A DNA stretch of 64,000 nucleotides. It comes from Spirodela intermedia. Its lineage: Eukaryota; Streptophyta; Magnoliopsida; Alismatales; Araceae. This document shows positions 39,549 to 52,434 of the stretch, one piece after another (within the stretch, counting starts at the first letter, position 1; each line of letters opens with the position of its first letter). The position numbers and the translations under genes were made by a program. Where the stretch lies: contig LR746265.1 of assembly GCA_902729315.2 (NCBI GenBank), positions 3,886,892 through 3,950,891 of the forward strand, written 5' to 3'. The notes under the pieces are model-generated. The model saw nothing but the letters and a program-made list of their open reading frames with translations, did no database searches and was not told where the DNA came from.

Positions 39549-40026
39549 GTAGAGCAGCACAAGAAACGGTCCAGTAGACATGGGGGGATTAAGTATAACT
39601 ATAATTATACTTATTATATTAATTTGGTTTTCGTAACTATTTACCATTTATTTATATTATTTTTTATATCGGAATATATAATTATGGTGCAACGGCTTAC
39701 TTGCTCACAAGATGGTTACCTGGTCAATGGGTCAAACCGATATTCTCTGAAAATGTTTTGGTCAATGGTGAAATATTAGCTAAATTCGTGGGACAAACGA
39801 TTTGGTAGTCAACGGAGAGAATACTACGAAAAAATAGTGACTAGACGGATCCGAGAACCACATTAGGACCGCATTGACGGATCCTCCCCAGTCCTTTAAA
39901 CCCCAGGCTACTATGTCGCAGAAACCCTGTCTTCTCTCCTGCTGCGGCTTCTCTTGGGAGAGGGAGGAGCGGCCGGGAGAGGGGTGCGAGGCAGAGGAGC
40001 ACTATCGTTGGTCGAGGAGGTGGAAG

Positions 40027-43000
40027 ATGGTGAAGCTCTACCACCGGTACAAGCCGTCTCTGGCCTTCGGCGTGATTGCTTCTTTAGAGGCCAACATCTG
40101 CTACGACGGCTCAGGGAAGCTTCTCCTCTCCCCCGCTCTCGACCAGCTCGGCCTATGGAATCTCCGCCAGGGCGTTTGCGCCAAGAATTTATGCGCTTCG
40201 TCGGAAATTCCGAGCCCCGCCCTCGCCATAACTTTCGTCGCCTCCTCCCCCTCTACCGTAAGCCGTCATCTATCGCCGCGTCAGTTGTATTCGTCCTTCT
40301 CCTCTTCTCCCTCGTATTCTCAAGGGATAAATATCTTTTGAATGAAGGTGGCGACTGGGCACGCTGACGGCAGTATAAGGATATGGGACTGCGACAGAGG
40401 TACCTGTGAGACGACCTTTAATGGGCACAAGGGCGCCGTGTCTGTCCTTCACTACAGCCGTTCTGGCTCTCTGCTTGCTTCCGGCAGCAAGGACACTCGC
40501 ATTATCATCTGGGATTTGGTCGGGGAAGCCGGGCTATTCTCCCTCTGTGGTCACAAAGACCAGGCATAGTTGCTCTCCTTGGGCTCTCTGTCATTCTCTT
40601 AGGCCTTCAGAATTTATCTCAATCCTTCATTTACTTTCTTTCGTTTTGCATCAGGTAACAGACCTCATCTTCCTAGACTCCGATAAGAAGCTTGCCACCT
40701 GCTCAAAGGACAAATTCATACGCGTGTGGGACCTAGAGACACAGCATTGCATGCAGATAATAGGTGGGCATCAGACAGAGGTATGGTCACTGGATGTCGA
40801 TCCCGAGGAGAAGTATCTGGTTACGGGCTCTGCAGACCCTGAGCTACGATTCTACCGCATAAAGCATGATACTCCGATCAACGGACTGTCAAGTTCGCAT
40901 ACAGAAAACAAATGGGAAATTTTGAAACAGTTCGGGGAAGTCCGGCGACAGAGCAAGGACAGAGTGGCCACTGTCAGATTTAATCATAGAGGGAACCTTC
41001 TTGCTTGCCAAGCTGCGGGGAAGACTGTGGAGTTATACCATGTTCTGGACGAAGTAGCATCAATGCGGAAGGCCAAGAGGCGACTTAAGAGAAAAAAAGA
41101 GAAGGCCTCATCAAAAGGAGTCGATGAGGTGAATGGGGATGCAAATCTTGGAACATTCACTGCTGAGGATTCCAAAAATCCCACTGTTTTAGTTTCTGAT
41201 GTTTTCAAGTTTCTTCAAGTTTTGCGAGCCAGCAAGAAGATATGTTCCATTGCCTTTTGCCCCCTGACCCCTAGTAATGATACCCTTGCTACTTTAGCAT
41301 TGTCCCTAAACAATAACAGTTTGGAGGCTTATACAGTGAAGAACAGCGAAGTAATCAGAACACATGCTATTGAACTCCAGGGTCACCGTTCTGATATTAG
41401 AAGTGTTGCACTCAGCTCTGACGGTACACTTTTGTTGTCAACCAGTCATAATGCTGTAAAGATTTGGAACCCAGGGAATGGTTCTTGTCTCCGAACAATT
41501 GAATCCGGATATGGATTATGCAGTGCCATATTGCCTGGCAATAGGTACGCTCTGATTGGAACTAAAACTGGAGCACTAGAAATCATCGACATTCAAAGCA
41601 GTTGTTGCGTGGAAGTAGTGGAAGCCCATAGTGGTTCAATTTGGTCGATTGGATTAACCCCAGATGGAAATGGTTTTGTGTCTGGCAGTGCTGATCACGA
41701 TATCAAGTTCTGGGAGTATCAACAAGTACAGAAACCTGGTCATGTGAGTTACAATCAACAAAAACTAGTTCCTTGAGATTCAAACCTTCTGCTATGTTTT
41801 ATATTTTCGGTTGAATGAAAACTGCTGTCAACTGTGGAGCCGAAATTAGATGTAGAATAGCAATGCCAACTGATCGTTTGTTTTCTCCAGTTCACTATTT
41901 TTTTTGCTCAGCAGGGACTTCGATTTTGAATCACAGTTGCTTGTAGTGCACAAATTATCCGCTTTGAAACTCAGATCATTCGTTATCATTGAGCAATTTC
42001 TATATTTTTTTTACTTTTAGAATATCAATATTCACACCTTAGGTCTTTCTGTCATCAGTTTTGTACATGAACAACGTTATGATAAATCTGTATTATCTAT
42101 TCAAGCTATCGTTGTAGGATCATTTTTGCCAGAAGATGATTATTGCGTGTGCTTACATGAGCAGTGTAAAATATACTTCTGCTTAGTTCCTCGATTAGAT
42201 CTAGTATTTTGCGCACTATATTGACAATCCTTATCATGTTGATGTAACCCCTTCAGTATTTGACGTCAAATTATTTCTTTAGTTATATGATTAGTTTCCA
42301 ATCAGAATTATTGATTTCTTTTTCAGGGATCTAATCATTTAACTGTGACAAATGTCCGGACATTGAAGATGAATGATGATGTTCTCGTGGTTTGTGTCAG
42401 CCCAGATGCTAAATATATTGCAGCTTCTCTCATAGATTGCACAGTCAGGGTTGGTTTTAATCTTATCATACTTAGCTCTCTTTTTATTATTTTTCTCTGC
42501 TTCTTACTTCCTATTATACCATTTGATTACAAGACATATAAAATGAATGTTTACACTGTTATTTATGTAGCTCCTTTTTTATGTTAAATTATGATTCATT
42601 AATGCTTCTCGTTAAGATGCTTGATTTGAAGTAGGGTCTGTTAACTCCAAATCATTCAATTTTGGATACCGCTTTCCCTGAACAATTACGCTTATTGCTT
42701 TACAGGTTTTCTATTTGGACTCGTTAAAGTTCAGTTTTCCTTTATACGGCCATAAACTGCCTGTGCTTTGTATGGATATTTCATCCGATGGGGACCTTAT
42801 AGTTACTGGTTCGGCTGACAAAAATTTGAAGATATGGGGTTTAGATTTTGGTGATTTGCACAAATCTCTTTTTGCCCATGCTGACAGGTAATGACTTATT
42901 ATTTCGATAAAAAAATTGTGTTTGGCAGCATCTTTTTGCTAATTGATTGTCCTGTGGCAGTGTCATGGCTGTACAGTTTGTACGGGATACACACTATATG

Positions 43001-46000
43001 TTTAGTGTTGGAAAAGATCGCCTGGTAAAATATTGGAATGCGGACACATTTGAGTTAATTTTAACTCTTGAAGGACACCATGCGGAAATTTGGTGTCTTG
43101 CAATAAGTCATCATGGTGATTTTGTTATCACAGGATCTCATGATCGTTCTCTTCGGTGTTGGAAACGTTCAGATGATCAATTCTCCACTGAGGTTTTTAT
43201 GCTTTTTTACTTTGACAAATTTTCTCATGTAGTTAGTTAATTGTGCATGTATTTCTCTTATATTTTTCTTCTCATTACTTTTTCATCTCTTCATTTGCAG
43301 GAGGAGAGGGAGAAAAGGCTAGAGGAAATGCTTGAGTCCGACTTGGGTGGTATAAATGAGGCTAGCTTTGGGTTCAAACAAGAACTTCCTGAGGAGGGAT
43401 CTGCTCGTTCTTCTGCAAAGATAACTCACGAGACATTAACTAAAGCTGATTTGCTAATCGAGGCACTAGACGTTGCTGATGTCGAATTAAAACGTGTGGA
43501 GCAACATGAGGTACTTCTATTTGTTGCTTTAGATTTTCTCATCTACTCATTTAAGTGAGTTTGGGAAGCTGGATGAATTTCCAGTAATGCATGCTACAAT
43601 GTTATATTTATAATTTTAAAATGCCTGGAATACTGGCCTTCGTGTCCTGCGGTTCTCTTTTCTCTTATCTTAGATAAATGGCTAGCATTATCTCTTTCAT
43701 CTTATCTTATAAAAGTGAACAACATCTGTAACCACTTTCTATAGAGGAATGACATCTGTAGTACCTCGAATTCTTGGCAATGAATTTGGTTAGTCTGCTG
43801 ATGACTGTCTGTAAGGTGGGTTTATTTTATCTAACATGCAATCGCCTTTCTACTACCAGTTGGAGGGTGATTTGGGTTTTGTGACAACCACCCTTTATAA
43901 TTTGAGTTATGTGAAATGACTGGACCTTTCTAAAAAGTTTCGGTTATTTTCTTTACTTGTATTTTTACATTGTCAAACATGCAATCATCTCATGCATGGG
44001 ATGGCCTGATCTTGCCATTGGCTGAATTCCATGGGACTTCTGTGGGAATTTTTTTGGCTATTTGTGTTGGTTGTGATGCTATGAAGATATTTTGAATGCA
44101 ACACCTCATTCGTAAATCCTTGTGTGCGTGCATGTGTGCAGGAGGAAATGAGACACGGGAAAGCGAGTGCACTCCAGCCGAATCCTATAATGAATGGGCT
44201 CTCACCATCTGATTATGTTCTTGATAAACTTTCCCGTATTCAGCCCAATGACTTGGAGCAGACTCTGCTGGTATGCTGGTTGTTCATCTTGCTGATGTTT
44301 ATTCTTCCATCTTTTTCTCACTCATGGTCTTTTCTTTATTGTTGCTTGGATTTTGTTGATTATGGCTTGATTTTTATGCTAGCGTTTAGTTTGTTGTATG
44401 TACATCTCATGTATATTATCAGCTGTGTCATTTGGCATCATATTTGTTGTTTTATGATTCGTCGACGTTGATCTCTACACATAGTTTAGTTTGGCTAAAA
44501 CATAGAATATTTTGGAAAACAATTACCCTAAAACGAGCTATTATTTGATATGGTACATTTTTAGTTAGTGATTCGGTCATTTATCCTGAGATTAAGAAGA
44601 CCATTTAATAATCTAGTTCTGAACGACAATCGATGTTCATTTATTTTTATCGTTTCAAGGAAAATGTTTTTACACAAACAAAACATAACTTTATGCTAAA
44701 TCATGCTCTCATTCGATTTACAATGAACAAAGTTTTCTTTGTTGTCATTCCTAAGATATATCACGTGAGGTTAGCACATAGGTGGCTTTTCAGGCAGCAG
44801 TTGATATTTCATTTATAAGAGTTATTATCTAATTTTTTACTTCGTTTCGTTCAGTTGTTTTGCCGTTTTGCTTTAGACTAATAAGTCACTTAATAAAAGC
44901 TCTATTATGAAAAAAAATATTTTTTTCTTTTCTAAGGAAAATGCTTTTTCAAAAAAAGCCATCTATTATGAGCCTAAACCGTTGTCTTTAAATTGACGCT
45001 GAACTGTTGACTTTAAAGCCAGCTATCGTGTTTTCTAAAATGTATCACATGAAACCTGAGTACCTACATGTCTTTTGTGGAGGAGCTGCTATTGCAGTTC
45101 GTATGCTACTTGGCGGACGGTGGCTGTGTTACTATTTTAATGGGAGTTTGATTGTGTTTTGGTATGGATCAACCTTCTATCTGATAACTTATCTGGAGAG
45201 TAATCCGATTCTGCCGTTCAATTATTGATACCTTGCGCTGTAAACTATTGAGATGGGACAATTTTCAGATAATTATTTGTTGCTATGTGAGGTACTGATA
45301 AACTACAGGGTGATATCAGCCATTAACTGGCATTGAGCCGGCAATGTATATAATCACAATATTGAACTTATTTAAACTATGGCAGGATGGGTTTTAAATC
45401 ATTGGAAGAGGGATCAGAAACAAGGTCGAGTAATGGCCAAATCCTGTACTTTGGCTGCTAATTTTATCAGTTTGAAATGCCATCCACTCTTGAATCAGAT
45501 GGAAATAGTTTTTTTAACTGTCCAGAAGCTGACCAGGATACAAATAGTCGATTAGATATTTACCTACTCTTTCTCTCCCTCGCTAATCCTTTCTCCATCC
45601 ACATGGCAGTCTCCATACGAGCTTTGTTCAGGTTTGGTAACCATGTTCGAATTGCTCACATAGGTTTTTGGTCTCAGCAGATCGATAAACCAAGGGTAGT
45701 ACTTGTTGTGACAACTGTTCATACACTTATCTCATTTTATTTGATTTGAAGAGAATGATATTTTTAGGAAGAATCGGGTTGAGAATCTGTTATAAAGTGA
45801 AAGGGTCACATGGTTCATTGGATGTCTTAACTTCTGTCTGGATGTTTGGGAAATGGTCAAGATCAAAGATTCCTTCATTGTTGATTCTAAAGAGCTTGGG
45901 GCATTAACTCAATGTTCATGCAATGCATTATCAAGGAAAATATATGGGACGATTTGATAATATTTATTAGTAAGCTTTATGGATAGATTGTTTGTGGTGA

Positions 46001-48921
46001 TAAACTTCTAGCATTCATTCATCCGTGTTTAATCATGTGGGAGTGTGCTGTTCCTGAAAAGGCATTCTAGCTAATAGAAGTTCCTTGTGGTCCATGGATG
46101 TCATTATATCCAAAAATGTGGAGAGTAGAATAGCTCACCTTTAAATTTCAACTTTTAGAAGATATACGGACCGGTCAACTAGCAATCTCATTAAATGTAT
46201 TAGGATATCGATTTTGATCAAATCCAAATTCCTTGAATCTGAAGGCCTTTGCCCCTACTCTTTTGTGGTCTTTGCTCCAACTCAAGGAAGAATGGCTAAG
46301 ATAAGATGATCCATGGAAGGATTTGTCTCCTGGTCTTAATCAGCCTTATTGGGCAGGCATACATTCTTTATTTTCTTTAGATAACATTTTTTTCTATTTT
46401 AGGGCTCAATTTTCAAGTAATACACAAAAAATTATTTCATTCAAATAAAAATATTAGGTTTTTTTTTAAGGTTTCGAAATCATTTCAATTCATGATGATA
46501 TTATTGAGTTTCACTGATGCCTGGTGGAAATCAAAGAAAAAGGAGAAGAAAGATCTTGGTGGCAATGCAATCAGGCCTGTATTATCTCATCTCCATTTAT
46601 GGAAGGATGATATGAACATCACCCTTAGTGCTATTTTGTCTTCTCTTTCCTAAACTTCTTTGTCTTAGTGTTCTGTTCTTCTCTCTCTCCCTCTCCTCAA
46701 TTTAGTAATTTGACTTTTTGCGTATTATTGTTCAACTGTCTCATTCACAGCCATGTTATGAATGCTGCCTTGGTGCTTTAATCTTTTCTCTCTCCATGGC
46801 GTGAAAATTAGCCATAATGACAGTCAACATTTTTGAATGAATGATCAGGATTAGACAACAGTTTTTAATAATTGAGTAAATTTGTATGATTTTAACATGC
46901 AATATCTCTTTTGCAGTCCTTGACGTTTTCTGACACTTTGAAGATCATGTCTTACTTGAAGGGATGGGCCTCCATTCCCAACAAGGTAAAAACAAAACTA
47001 ACTTTTCCACTGACTGTAAAAGTAGATGTGAGTGTAGTTTTTTTTTTTTTTGCCCTGTTGCCTTCCCAGCGTAAGGCTCTTCAGTTTGCGCCGCCATTAT
47101 CATCTCTATGGGTCCATTTCATACTTGAGCAGGGATGGGCCTCCATTCCCAACAAGGTAAAAACAAAACTAACTTTTCCACTGACTGTAAAAGTAGATGT
47201 GAGTGTAGTTTTTTTTTTTTTTTTTGCCCTGTTGCCTACCCAGCGTAAGGCTCTTCAGTTTGCGCCGCCATTATCATCTCTATGGGTCCATTTCATACGG
47301 AGCATATCTTAAAAAATTGGTAGATCAGCTTCTATCTGCTTCTCTTTAAATATCTTCAGGTATTGGACAGTTTAATATATAGTCAAATGCAAAGGAGACA
47401 AGCGTTTTGCTAGAGGCTGGGATATCTTTCCTCTAGAAAAATCAGTAAAGGAAAAGAAGAGACACCTCCAGTATTGTGCCGGTGAATGAGTCAAAAAATG
47501 AAGTTTTCATTCAGCTTTCGAAAGATAGTTGACAAATTTTCCTTGTCGGGGAATCAGAAGCTAATTACTCCCTTGCCCACATGCCCTCTTATAGTATGTA
47601 TCTGAGATAGTATTCCCGCCCAGTGTTCCATCAGAAGACGTCCGTGTGCTGTAGAAACCACAGTTCCCCGCAAAGGCAACGAAATTTGCATTAAAATGAG
47701 CCGTGTAAAGGTTTCAGTCTAATGATTAAAACAGTTCTTGGGCTCTTAGAACAGGTGGTGAGGAGAGTTGGTGTGGCTTGTTATTCGTCTCATCTTTTTC
47801 AGTTTCCTTTCTCACAGTAGCATCCCACTCTTTATGTGTACCTGACTGTTTCTCTCACTATGCTGCTGCTGCTACTCAAATGTAGGTTGAGCTCATCTGC
47901 AAGGTGACGACAGTGCTTCTACAGACGCACCACAGCCAGCTAACAGCCACACCTGCTGCCAGGCCAATTTTATCAGTCCTGAAGGAAACTCTTCACGAAA
48001 GGGTTGAGGTAATGGCATGCTATTGCTATTGAATTCACCAACGCCTATGATATCAATGTATCTCATCTCTACGTACCTGCTGTGGATTATCTGAGGAATA
48101 TCTTCAATCTTTAGCGTGAGGAGATGAGGAAGCACATGGCTCGCGCCTTGTTTGTGCATCCCAGGGAGAGGTAACCTGGGTTAAGGTTGAAGAGGGTCTG
48201 GTGATGTTCTGATGGACTTGGGCCATCTCACAACTTGGACTTTGCGTTGCCCCTAACTGAAACAGAGCCGTCCCATAGAGTTGACCTGTTGAGCTGGTTA
48301 ATCCAGAAGTGGGAGTTGACAAACCCTGAATAAGGTGAGGCAGAGGCTACTAGATTAGGAGATGACCCGTTGACCCAAAAAAAAAGGCAAAATTTTGAGG
48401 TAATATCTCGCATTTGAAAAATAAAAAAAATTATATGCAGGATTCACTACCATGATGGTGGTAAAGAAAATTTTTTGAGGGATGGAAACGAAGTCAATGT
48501 CGGATTTCCCCCACTTTCCAGATTTATTTATTTATTCGAAAAAAAAACATTGGCATATGAAATTCTGTTCAAATGTCTGATAATGTATGTTCTCTCTCCT
48601 CAAATGTGTTCAGGAATGCAAAGACATGCTGGGCTTTAATCTTGCCGCCATGGATCATCTCAAGGTTTGCGGTTTGCCTCCAATTACTCCATTAATTTCT
48701 TTCCCCTCTCCCCCTCCTCCCCCCGGTTCTCTGTAACGATTCCTCCGATCTTTCAGGAGATGATGTCCATTCGATCGGACGCCCTGTTCCAGGACGCCAA
48801 ATCGAAGCTCCAGGAAATCCGGTCTCTGCAATCCAAGCGCATTGAAGACAGGATGGATGGAAAGATGAAGAGGAAAAGGAGACGGCAGAAGGGTTCAAAC
48901 GAGTTGCTGGCCGCGGCCTGA
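40027..48921 (+). CDS. WDR3: U3 snoRNP/SSU-processome WD40 protein UTP12 (WDR3)
   Basis: Twelve exons: 40027-40257, 40348-40563, 40655-41743, 42327-42449, 42706-42887, 42961-43192, 43301-43510, 44142-44270, 46917-46985, 47886-48008, 48614-48664 and 48757-48921. They sum to 939 aa, close to the 943 aa of human WDR3. It starts [19 protein letters not shown]40 repeats fill residues about 20-690 (for example [46 protein letters not shown]). The C-terminal Utp12 helical domain ([43 protein letters not shown]) and a basic tail ([11 protein letters not shown]) follow. The protein works in the nucleolus in 18S rRNA processing. Intron 2 has a GC donor (CAG/GCATAG) with an AG acceptor at 40653-40654. 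Intron 9 starts inside a 171-bp tandem duplication that also copies the end of exon 9. Confidence 0.95.
46961..47300 (+). repeat. 171-bp tandem duplication of WDR3 exon 9 end plus intron start
   Basis: Copy 1 starts at 46961 and copy 2 at 47132. They share the last 24-25 bp of exon 9, the GTAAAAAC donor and about 145 bp of intron. They differ by the length of a T run (14 versus 17), one substitution (CCTTCCC versus CCTACCC) and the copy borders. The copies are otherwise identical, so the event is recent. The junction has ACTTGA microhomology on both sides. Confidence 0.95.
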
Positions 48922-51256
48922 GGAGGGGGAGCTTCCATGTCTGTGTCTGCTGGTACGAATTCATTTCTTTCCTCCTCGTTCTGTTCATATCATCGGCCGT
49001 GTAGAAATTTTGGCGCATTCTCTGGCGTGACGGTGATGAGCTCACGGATGTGACGGACTAGATTTCGCTAGTGGTTCTTGAAAAATTAGCTCAGAGTCCG
49101 AACAATTGTGACGGCGATCGCTGAGAATTACAGGTCTGGTTTCCTTGTCTCGTTGTTGACTTTTTACCCTTCATCGTCTGGTCAACCAATCTCGTCGACT
49201 CAACTGCCCATTTAGAGAGAGAGAGAGACTCATGTTCATCCATGGCGGCGTCTCCATCGTAGGCGATATGAAGATCACCGGTATATAGGTCGACTAAAAA
49301 TGGCTGTTTTTTCCTGGAAATTTAAGAAAAAATTACTGGTTTAAAATAATCTCATTGCATGCATGCCTGTTTCGTTTTATTATCCAAAATTACCATTTTT
49401 AGGAATATTATAATCAATTTTAACCATAAAATTACTCTCTCACGAATTAGAAGAAATTAGTATATGAGCTTCCTTTCTCTTCAGTCTTTCTAATTTATGC
49501 TCATTTATCTTCCTTCGCTATGGAATGTTACCGTTTTTTTGGAATGTTAATATCAATCTTAACCATAAAAACAAATTTTCGCTGTTTTTTTAGTAAAACT
49601 GCTCGTTAAAAAAATATATCGTCTCCTCATATTTTGATTTTTTATTATTATTTAATATTTATTATAAAAAATAGTGTTCAGCTGGAACTTTATCACGAAC
49701 TTTCACGATATACTTTCCTTTTTCACAGTTTTCAGAACTATAATCTCAAGTCAAAAGAATCCCTTCATTTCGGTCCATCTAATTCGGTCGCATTTTTCTT
49801 CATTATCTCCATTTTTCTTCGACCATAAAATTATTTTTTCACATTTTTTAAAAAAGGAAATGACCGGAAAAAGATTTCCCATCGACTCCTTCCATCTCGG
49901 CTATGTTTATCTATCTTTTATTTTTTGCACTAGAAAGATTGGGAACTCTTCCATTTCAAAGATTAAGAAATCCACGAGGAATGATCGGGCACGGGGTGGG
50001 GAGCCCGAGCATTCGACGGCGGCGGCGTCTGCTCGAGCTAGCGCCGCCGTGAAGGAGAGAAAGAGGGCTCTGGTTCTGTCCCTCCCCAAGCCAAAAAAAG
50101 ACGTTCTTTACCCCGTTTTTTAAGCAACCTGGTAGACGAGATACGGCTAAGCTAAAGTAGGGCTACGCGCCGCCCGAGGGCGCTGTCGGAGGCGGCACGG
50201 CCACCGGCGGTCTTCTCCAAGTCGTCGGCCATGAGAACCAGGGAGAACACCTCCAAAGCATTCGTACAGTGTGTGTCTCTCTCTTTCTATCTCTCTTATT
50301 TTACGGAGACCTTCTCGGTGGAATCTATACACTTGCAAAAACCCTTGCGTCCCGACGAAGCGGCCACCCACCGTGGCCCTTGGCCTTTCCGCACACCAGC
50401 CTGTGCACAACCAAGAGCAAGATAGAGAGAGAGAGAGAGAGAGAGGGGCAGCAGCGGCGAGCGCAGAGAATCCTGGCGGGGCCCGGTAGGGGGGTTGGAA
50501 GGGCGTTACGGCGGTTCGTGGATTAAAGAAAGGAGGGCTCCCCTCAGGGAAGGGGCATCTCCTGGCACATGCAGGTAGGGGACCCGTCGTCCTGCTCCTG
50601 CTTGTTTATTCAGGAACTCCGAGGAGGAGGAGGAGAGAGAAGCATCTCCTCATGCCCGGCTCTTTCTTTCCCTAGAGAAGGACGCGAGAGGAAGAAGACG
50701 ACCCACGGGGCTCTGCAGTGGCCCACATGCAGCGGCGACCCTCTCTCTCTACTGCTCTCTTCTCGCCCCATCCCGCCGGCCGGTCTCCATCAAGACGCCA
50801 CATCTCTGCAACTGCGGCGGCCCTGATTTGTTGTGGCGCAGAGGGATTTGGGGGGAGGTTGGGGAAGGAGACCGAGTCGTCCGATCCGTCTCCCTCGGAC
50901 CGAGTCGGGCCCGGCCCGTTTATATAATTATTTTAACTTGTTTTCAAGTACATATTGATGATAAGGGAGGACTAGGGCGTGGGTCGACCTGAACGGCGTG
51001 ACATATTTCACTGTGTCATACGAACCGTACTTGCCGCGATGAACTCACCGTCGGAGGCGGTTATCCGCAGCTCTCCGGTGATGCTAGATAAGGGAGGACG
51101 GGTTGGAGGTAAGGTCACCAAACGTAGGATACGTCGCTTAGCTTTGAAAGGAGGTCTGTTTTAGTCATTATTTACTGACTATCCCAACGAAAGTGGCGGC
51201 AAAGTTTTTTTATCGTAATATTCACAGGATCCAGGGTTTTTTTATAGATCCCTACC
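48922..51256. other. Intergenic, WDR3 to SAUR
   Basis: WDR3 3' UTR, then AT-rich DNA (49.3-49.9 kb), then GC-rich DNA with a (GA)n tract at about 50424-50446. Open frames near 50.15-50.9 kb are arginine-rich and overlap on several frames; none is recognisable. Confidence 0.5.
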
Positions 51257-51264
51257 TCTATAAG
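51257..51264 (+). promoter_or_regulatory. TATA box of the SAUR gene
   Basis: TCTATAAG lies 128-135 bp upstream of the start codon. It is followed by a short CT-rich leader (51299-51327), a typical layout for an intronless auxin-type gene. I saw no TGTCTC auxin-response element in the 390 bp upstream of the start. Confidence 0.6.
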
Positions 51265-51391
51265 AACCCCCCCTTCTTCCCAGCTCCCCAGAGCTTCCCC
51301 CTCTCTCTCTTCTCTCTCTCTCTCTCTATTTTGCTTTTTATCTGGGTCTGTGTGAGAGGCACAGTGAGGTTCAGGAGGTGGGAGGAAGGAG

Positions 51392-51868
51392 ATGACGGGG
51401 CCCTCTGGGAAATGCAGCAAGATCCGAGGCATCGTGAGGCTGCGGCAGATGCTGCGGTGGTGGCGCGTCAGAGCGGCAGCGTCGGCCGCCTCAGCGGGGA
51501 GAACGCGGCGGATCCCGGCGGACGTGCCGGCGGGGCACCTTGCTGTGTGCGTAGGGCCCAACTCGCGGAGGTTCGTGGTGCGGGCGGCGCACCTGAACCA
51601 CCCCGTGTTCCGGAGGCTGCTTGTCAACGCGGAGGAGGAGTACGGCTTCGGCCAGTCGGGGCCGATCTCCATCCCCTGCGATGAGGCCCTCTTTGTGGAG
51701 ATCCTCCGCCATCTCAACAGCGCCTCCTCCGGATCAGCGCGCTTCGCCAGCCTTGATGATTTCCAGAAGATCTCCCCCTCGCCCTGCTGCCTGTCCCGAG
51801 CGCGGAGCGCCTGGCACGAGTCCTCGCCGTTGCTCAACGGATTGTCCGACAAGTCCTCGGTCTGGTGA
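51392..51868 (+). CDS. SAUR family auxin-responsive protein with C-terminal extension
   Basis: An intronless 158-aa gene. The start is MTGPSGKCSKIRGIVRLRQM; the KIRxIVRLQQML-type N-terminus is shared with the SAUR52-55 group. The SAUR core runs from about residue 43 to 110: DVPAGHLAVCVGPNSRRFVV, HLNHPVFRRLLVNAEEEYGF, ISIPCDEALFVEILRHL. A C-terminal extension ends HESSPLLNGLSDKSSVW, again as in that group. SAURs inhibit PP2C.D phosphatases, activate plasma-membrane H+-ATPases and promote cell expansion. The gene is GC-rich. It lies in the same window as ARF5, an upstream regulator class, but 14 kb away, so linkage is probably incidental. Confidence 0.95.
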   Translation: MTGPSGKCSKIRGIVRLRQMLRWWRVRAAASAASAGRTRRIPADVPAGHLAVCVGPNSRRFVVRAAHLNHPVFRRLLVNAEEEYGFGQSGPISIPCDEALFVEILRHLNSASSGSARFASLDDFQKISPSPCCLSRARSAWHESSPLLNGLSDKSSVW

Positions 51869-52359
51869 CGTGCTGCCGCTAGCTGCAGAAGCGTCCGGCG
51901 AGGCTAACGTGATCCTGATCTATTCTGCCCGGAGGTGTTTGTTAGCAGTGCCGGCCTTGCCTGGTCAGTCTGAGAGCCGCCGGAGGGCACCGAGAAGAAG
52001 CCGGTTCGTCGGCTCTCTCCCTTCCTTCCTGCCTATTTTCTCTCAGGACTTGTATTTCCGATTCCCAAGGCCTTGCAGCCCCCCAGAGATTCTGAAGAGA
52101 GATGGCGATAGAAAGAGAGGAAGAACGGAGCCGGAGAGAGTGGAAAGAGGAGCGCTGACACTGAGCTCCTCTTCTCTCCATAGTTCTCTGCTTTCCTCCT
52201 TCGACATGGGGTCATCCCTTTACGTCTAACTCGGAGGATGTCTCCCTCCCCTGTTCTGCTCTACGAGCCGAGCTTTTCTTCGTCCCTATTAAAAAAACCA
52301 AAAAGGATCATGCCTTTTGTTCCCGGACTAATACCACTCTTCCTTTCCATGTGCCAGCA

Positions 52360-52364
<5 letters not shown>

Positions 52365-52390
<26 letters not shown>

Positions 52391-52434
52391 AAATGCACAT
52401 TCTCAATGTAGAGAGAGAGAGAGAGAGAGAGAGA
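52365..52434. repeat. (CT)13 / (GA)n inverted repeat with 19-nt loop
   Basis: A 26-nt CT run (52365-52390), a 19-nt spacer and a 25-nt AG run (52410-52434) are reverse complements. They could form a 25-bp hairpin in RNA or a cruciform in DNA. The structure lies about 500 bp past the SAUR stop. Confidence 0.9.

Larger units (their letters stand above)
37060..40026. other. Divergent upstream region: ARF5 / WDR3
   Basis: About 3 kb between two divergent start codons. The 700 bp nearest ARF5 are purine-rich on its coding strand and contain several short minus-strand upstream frames (for example 37215-37421 and 37396-37587), as expected for a long ARF5 leader. From 38.4 to 39.4 kb the DNA is GC-rich and includes an unrecognised 279-codon minus-strand frame. 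From 39.57 to 39.86 kb it is AT-rich. No further gene was identified. Confidence 0.55.
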
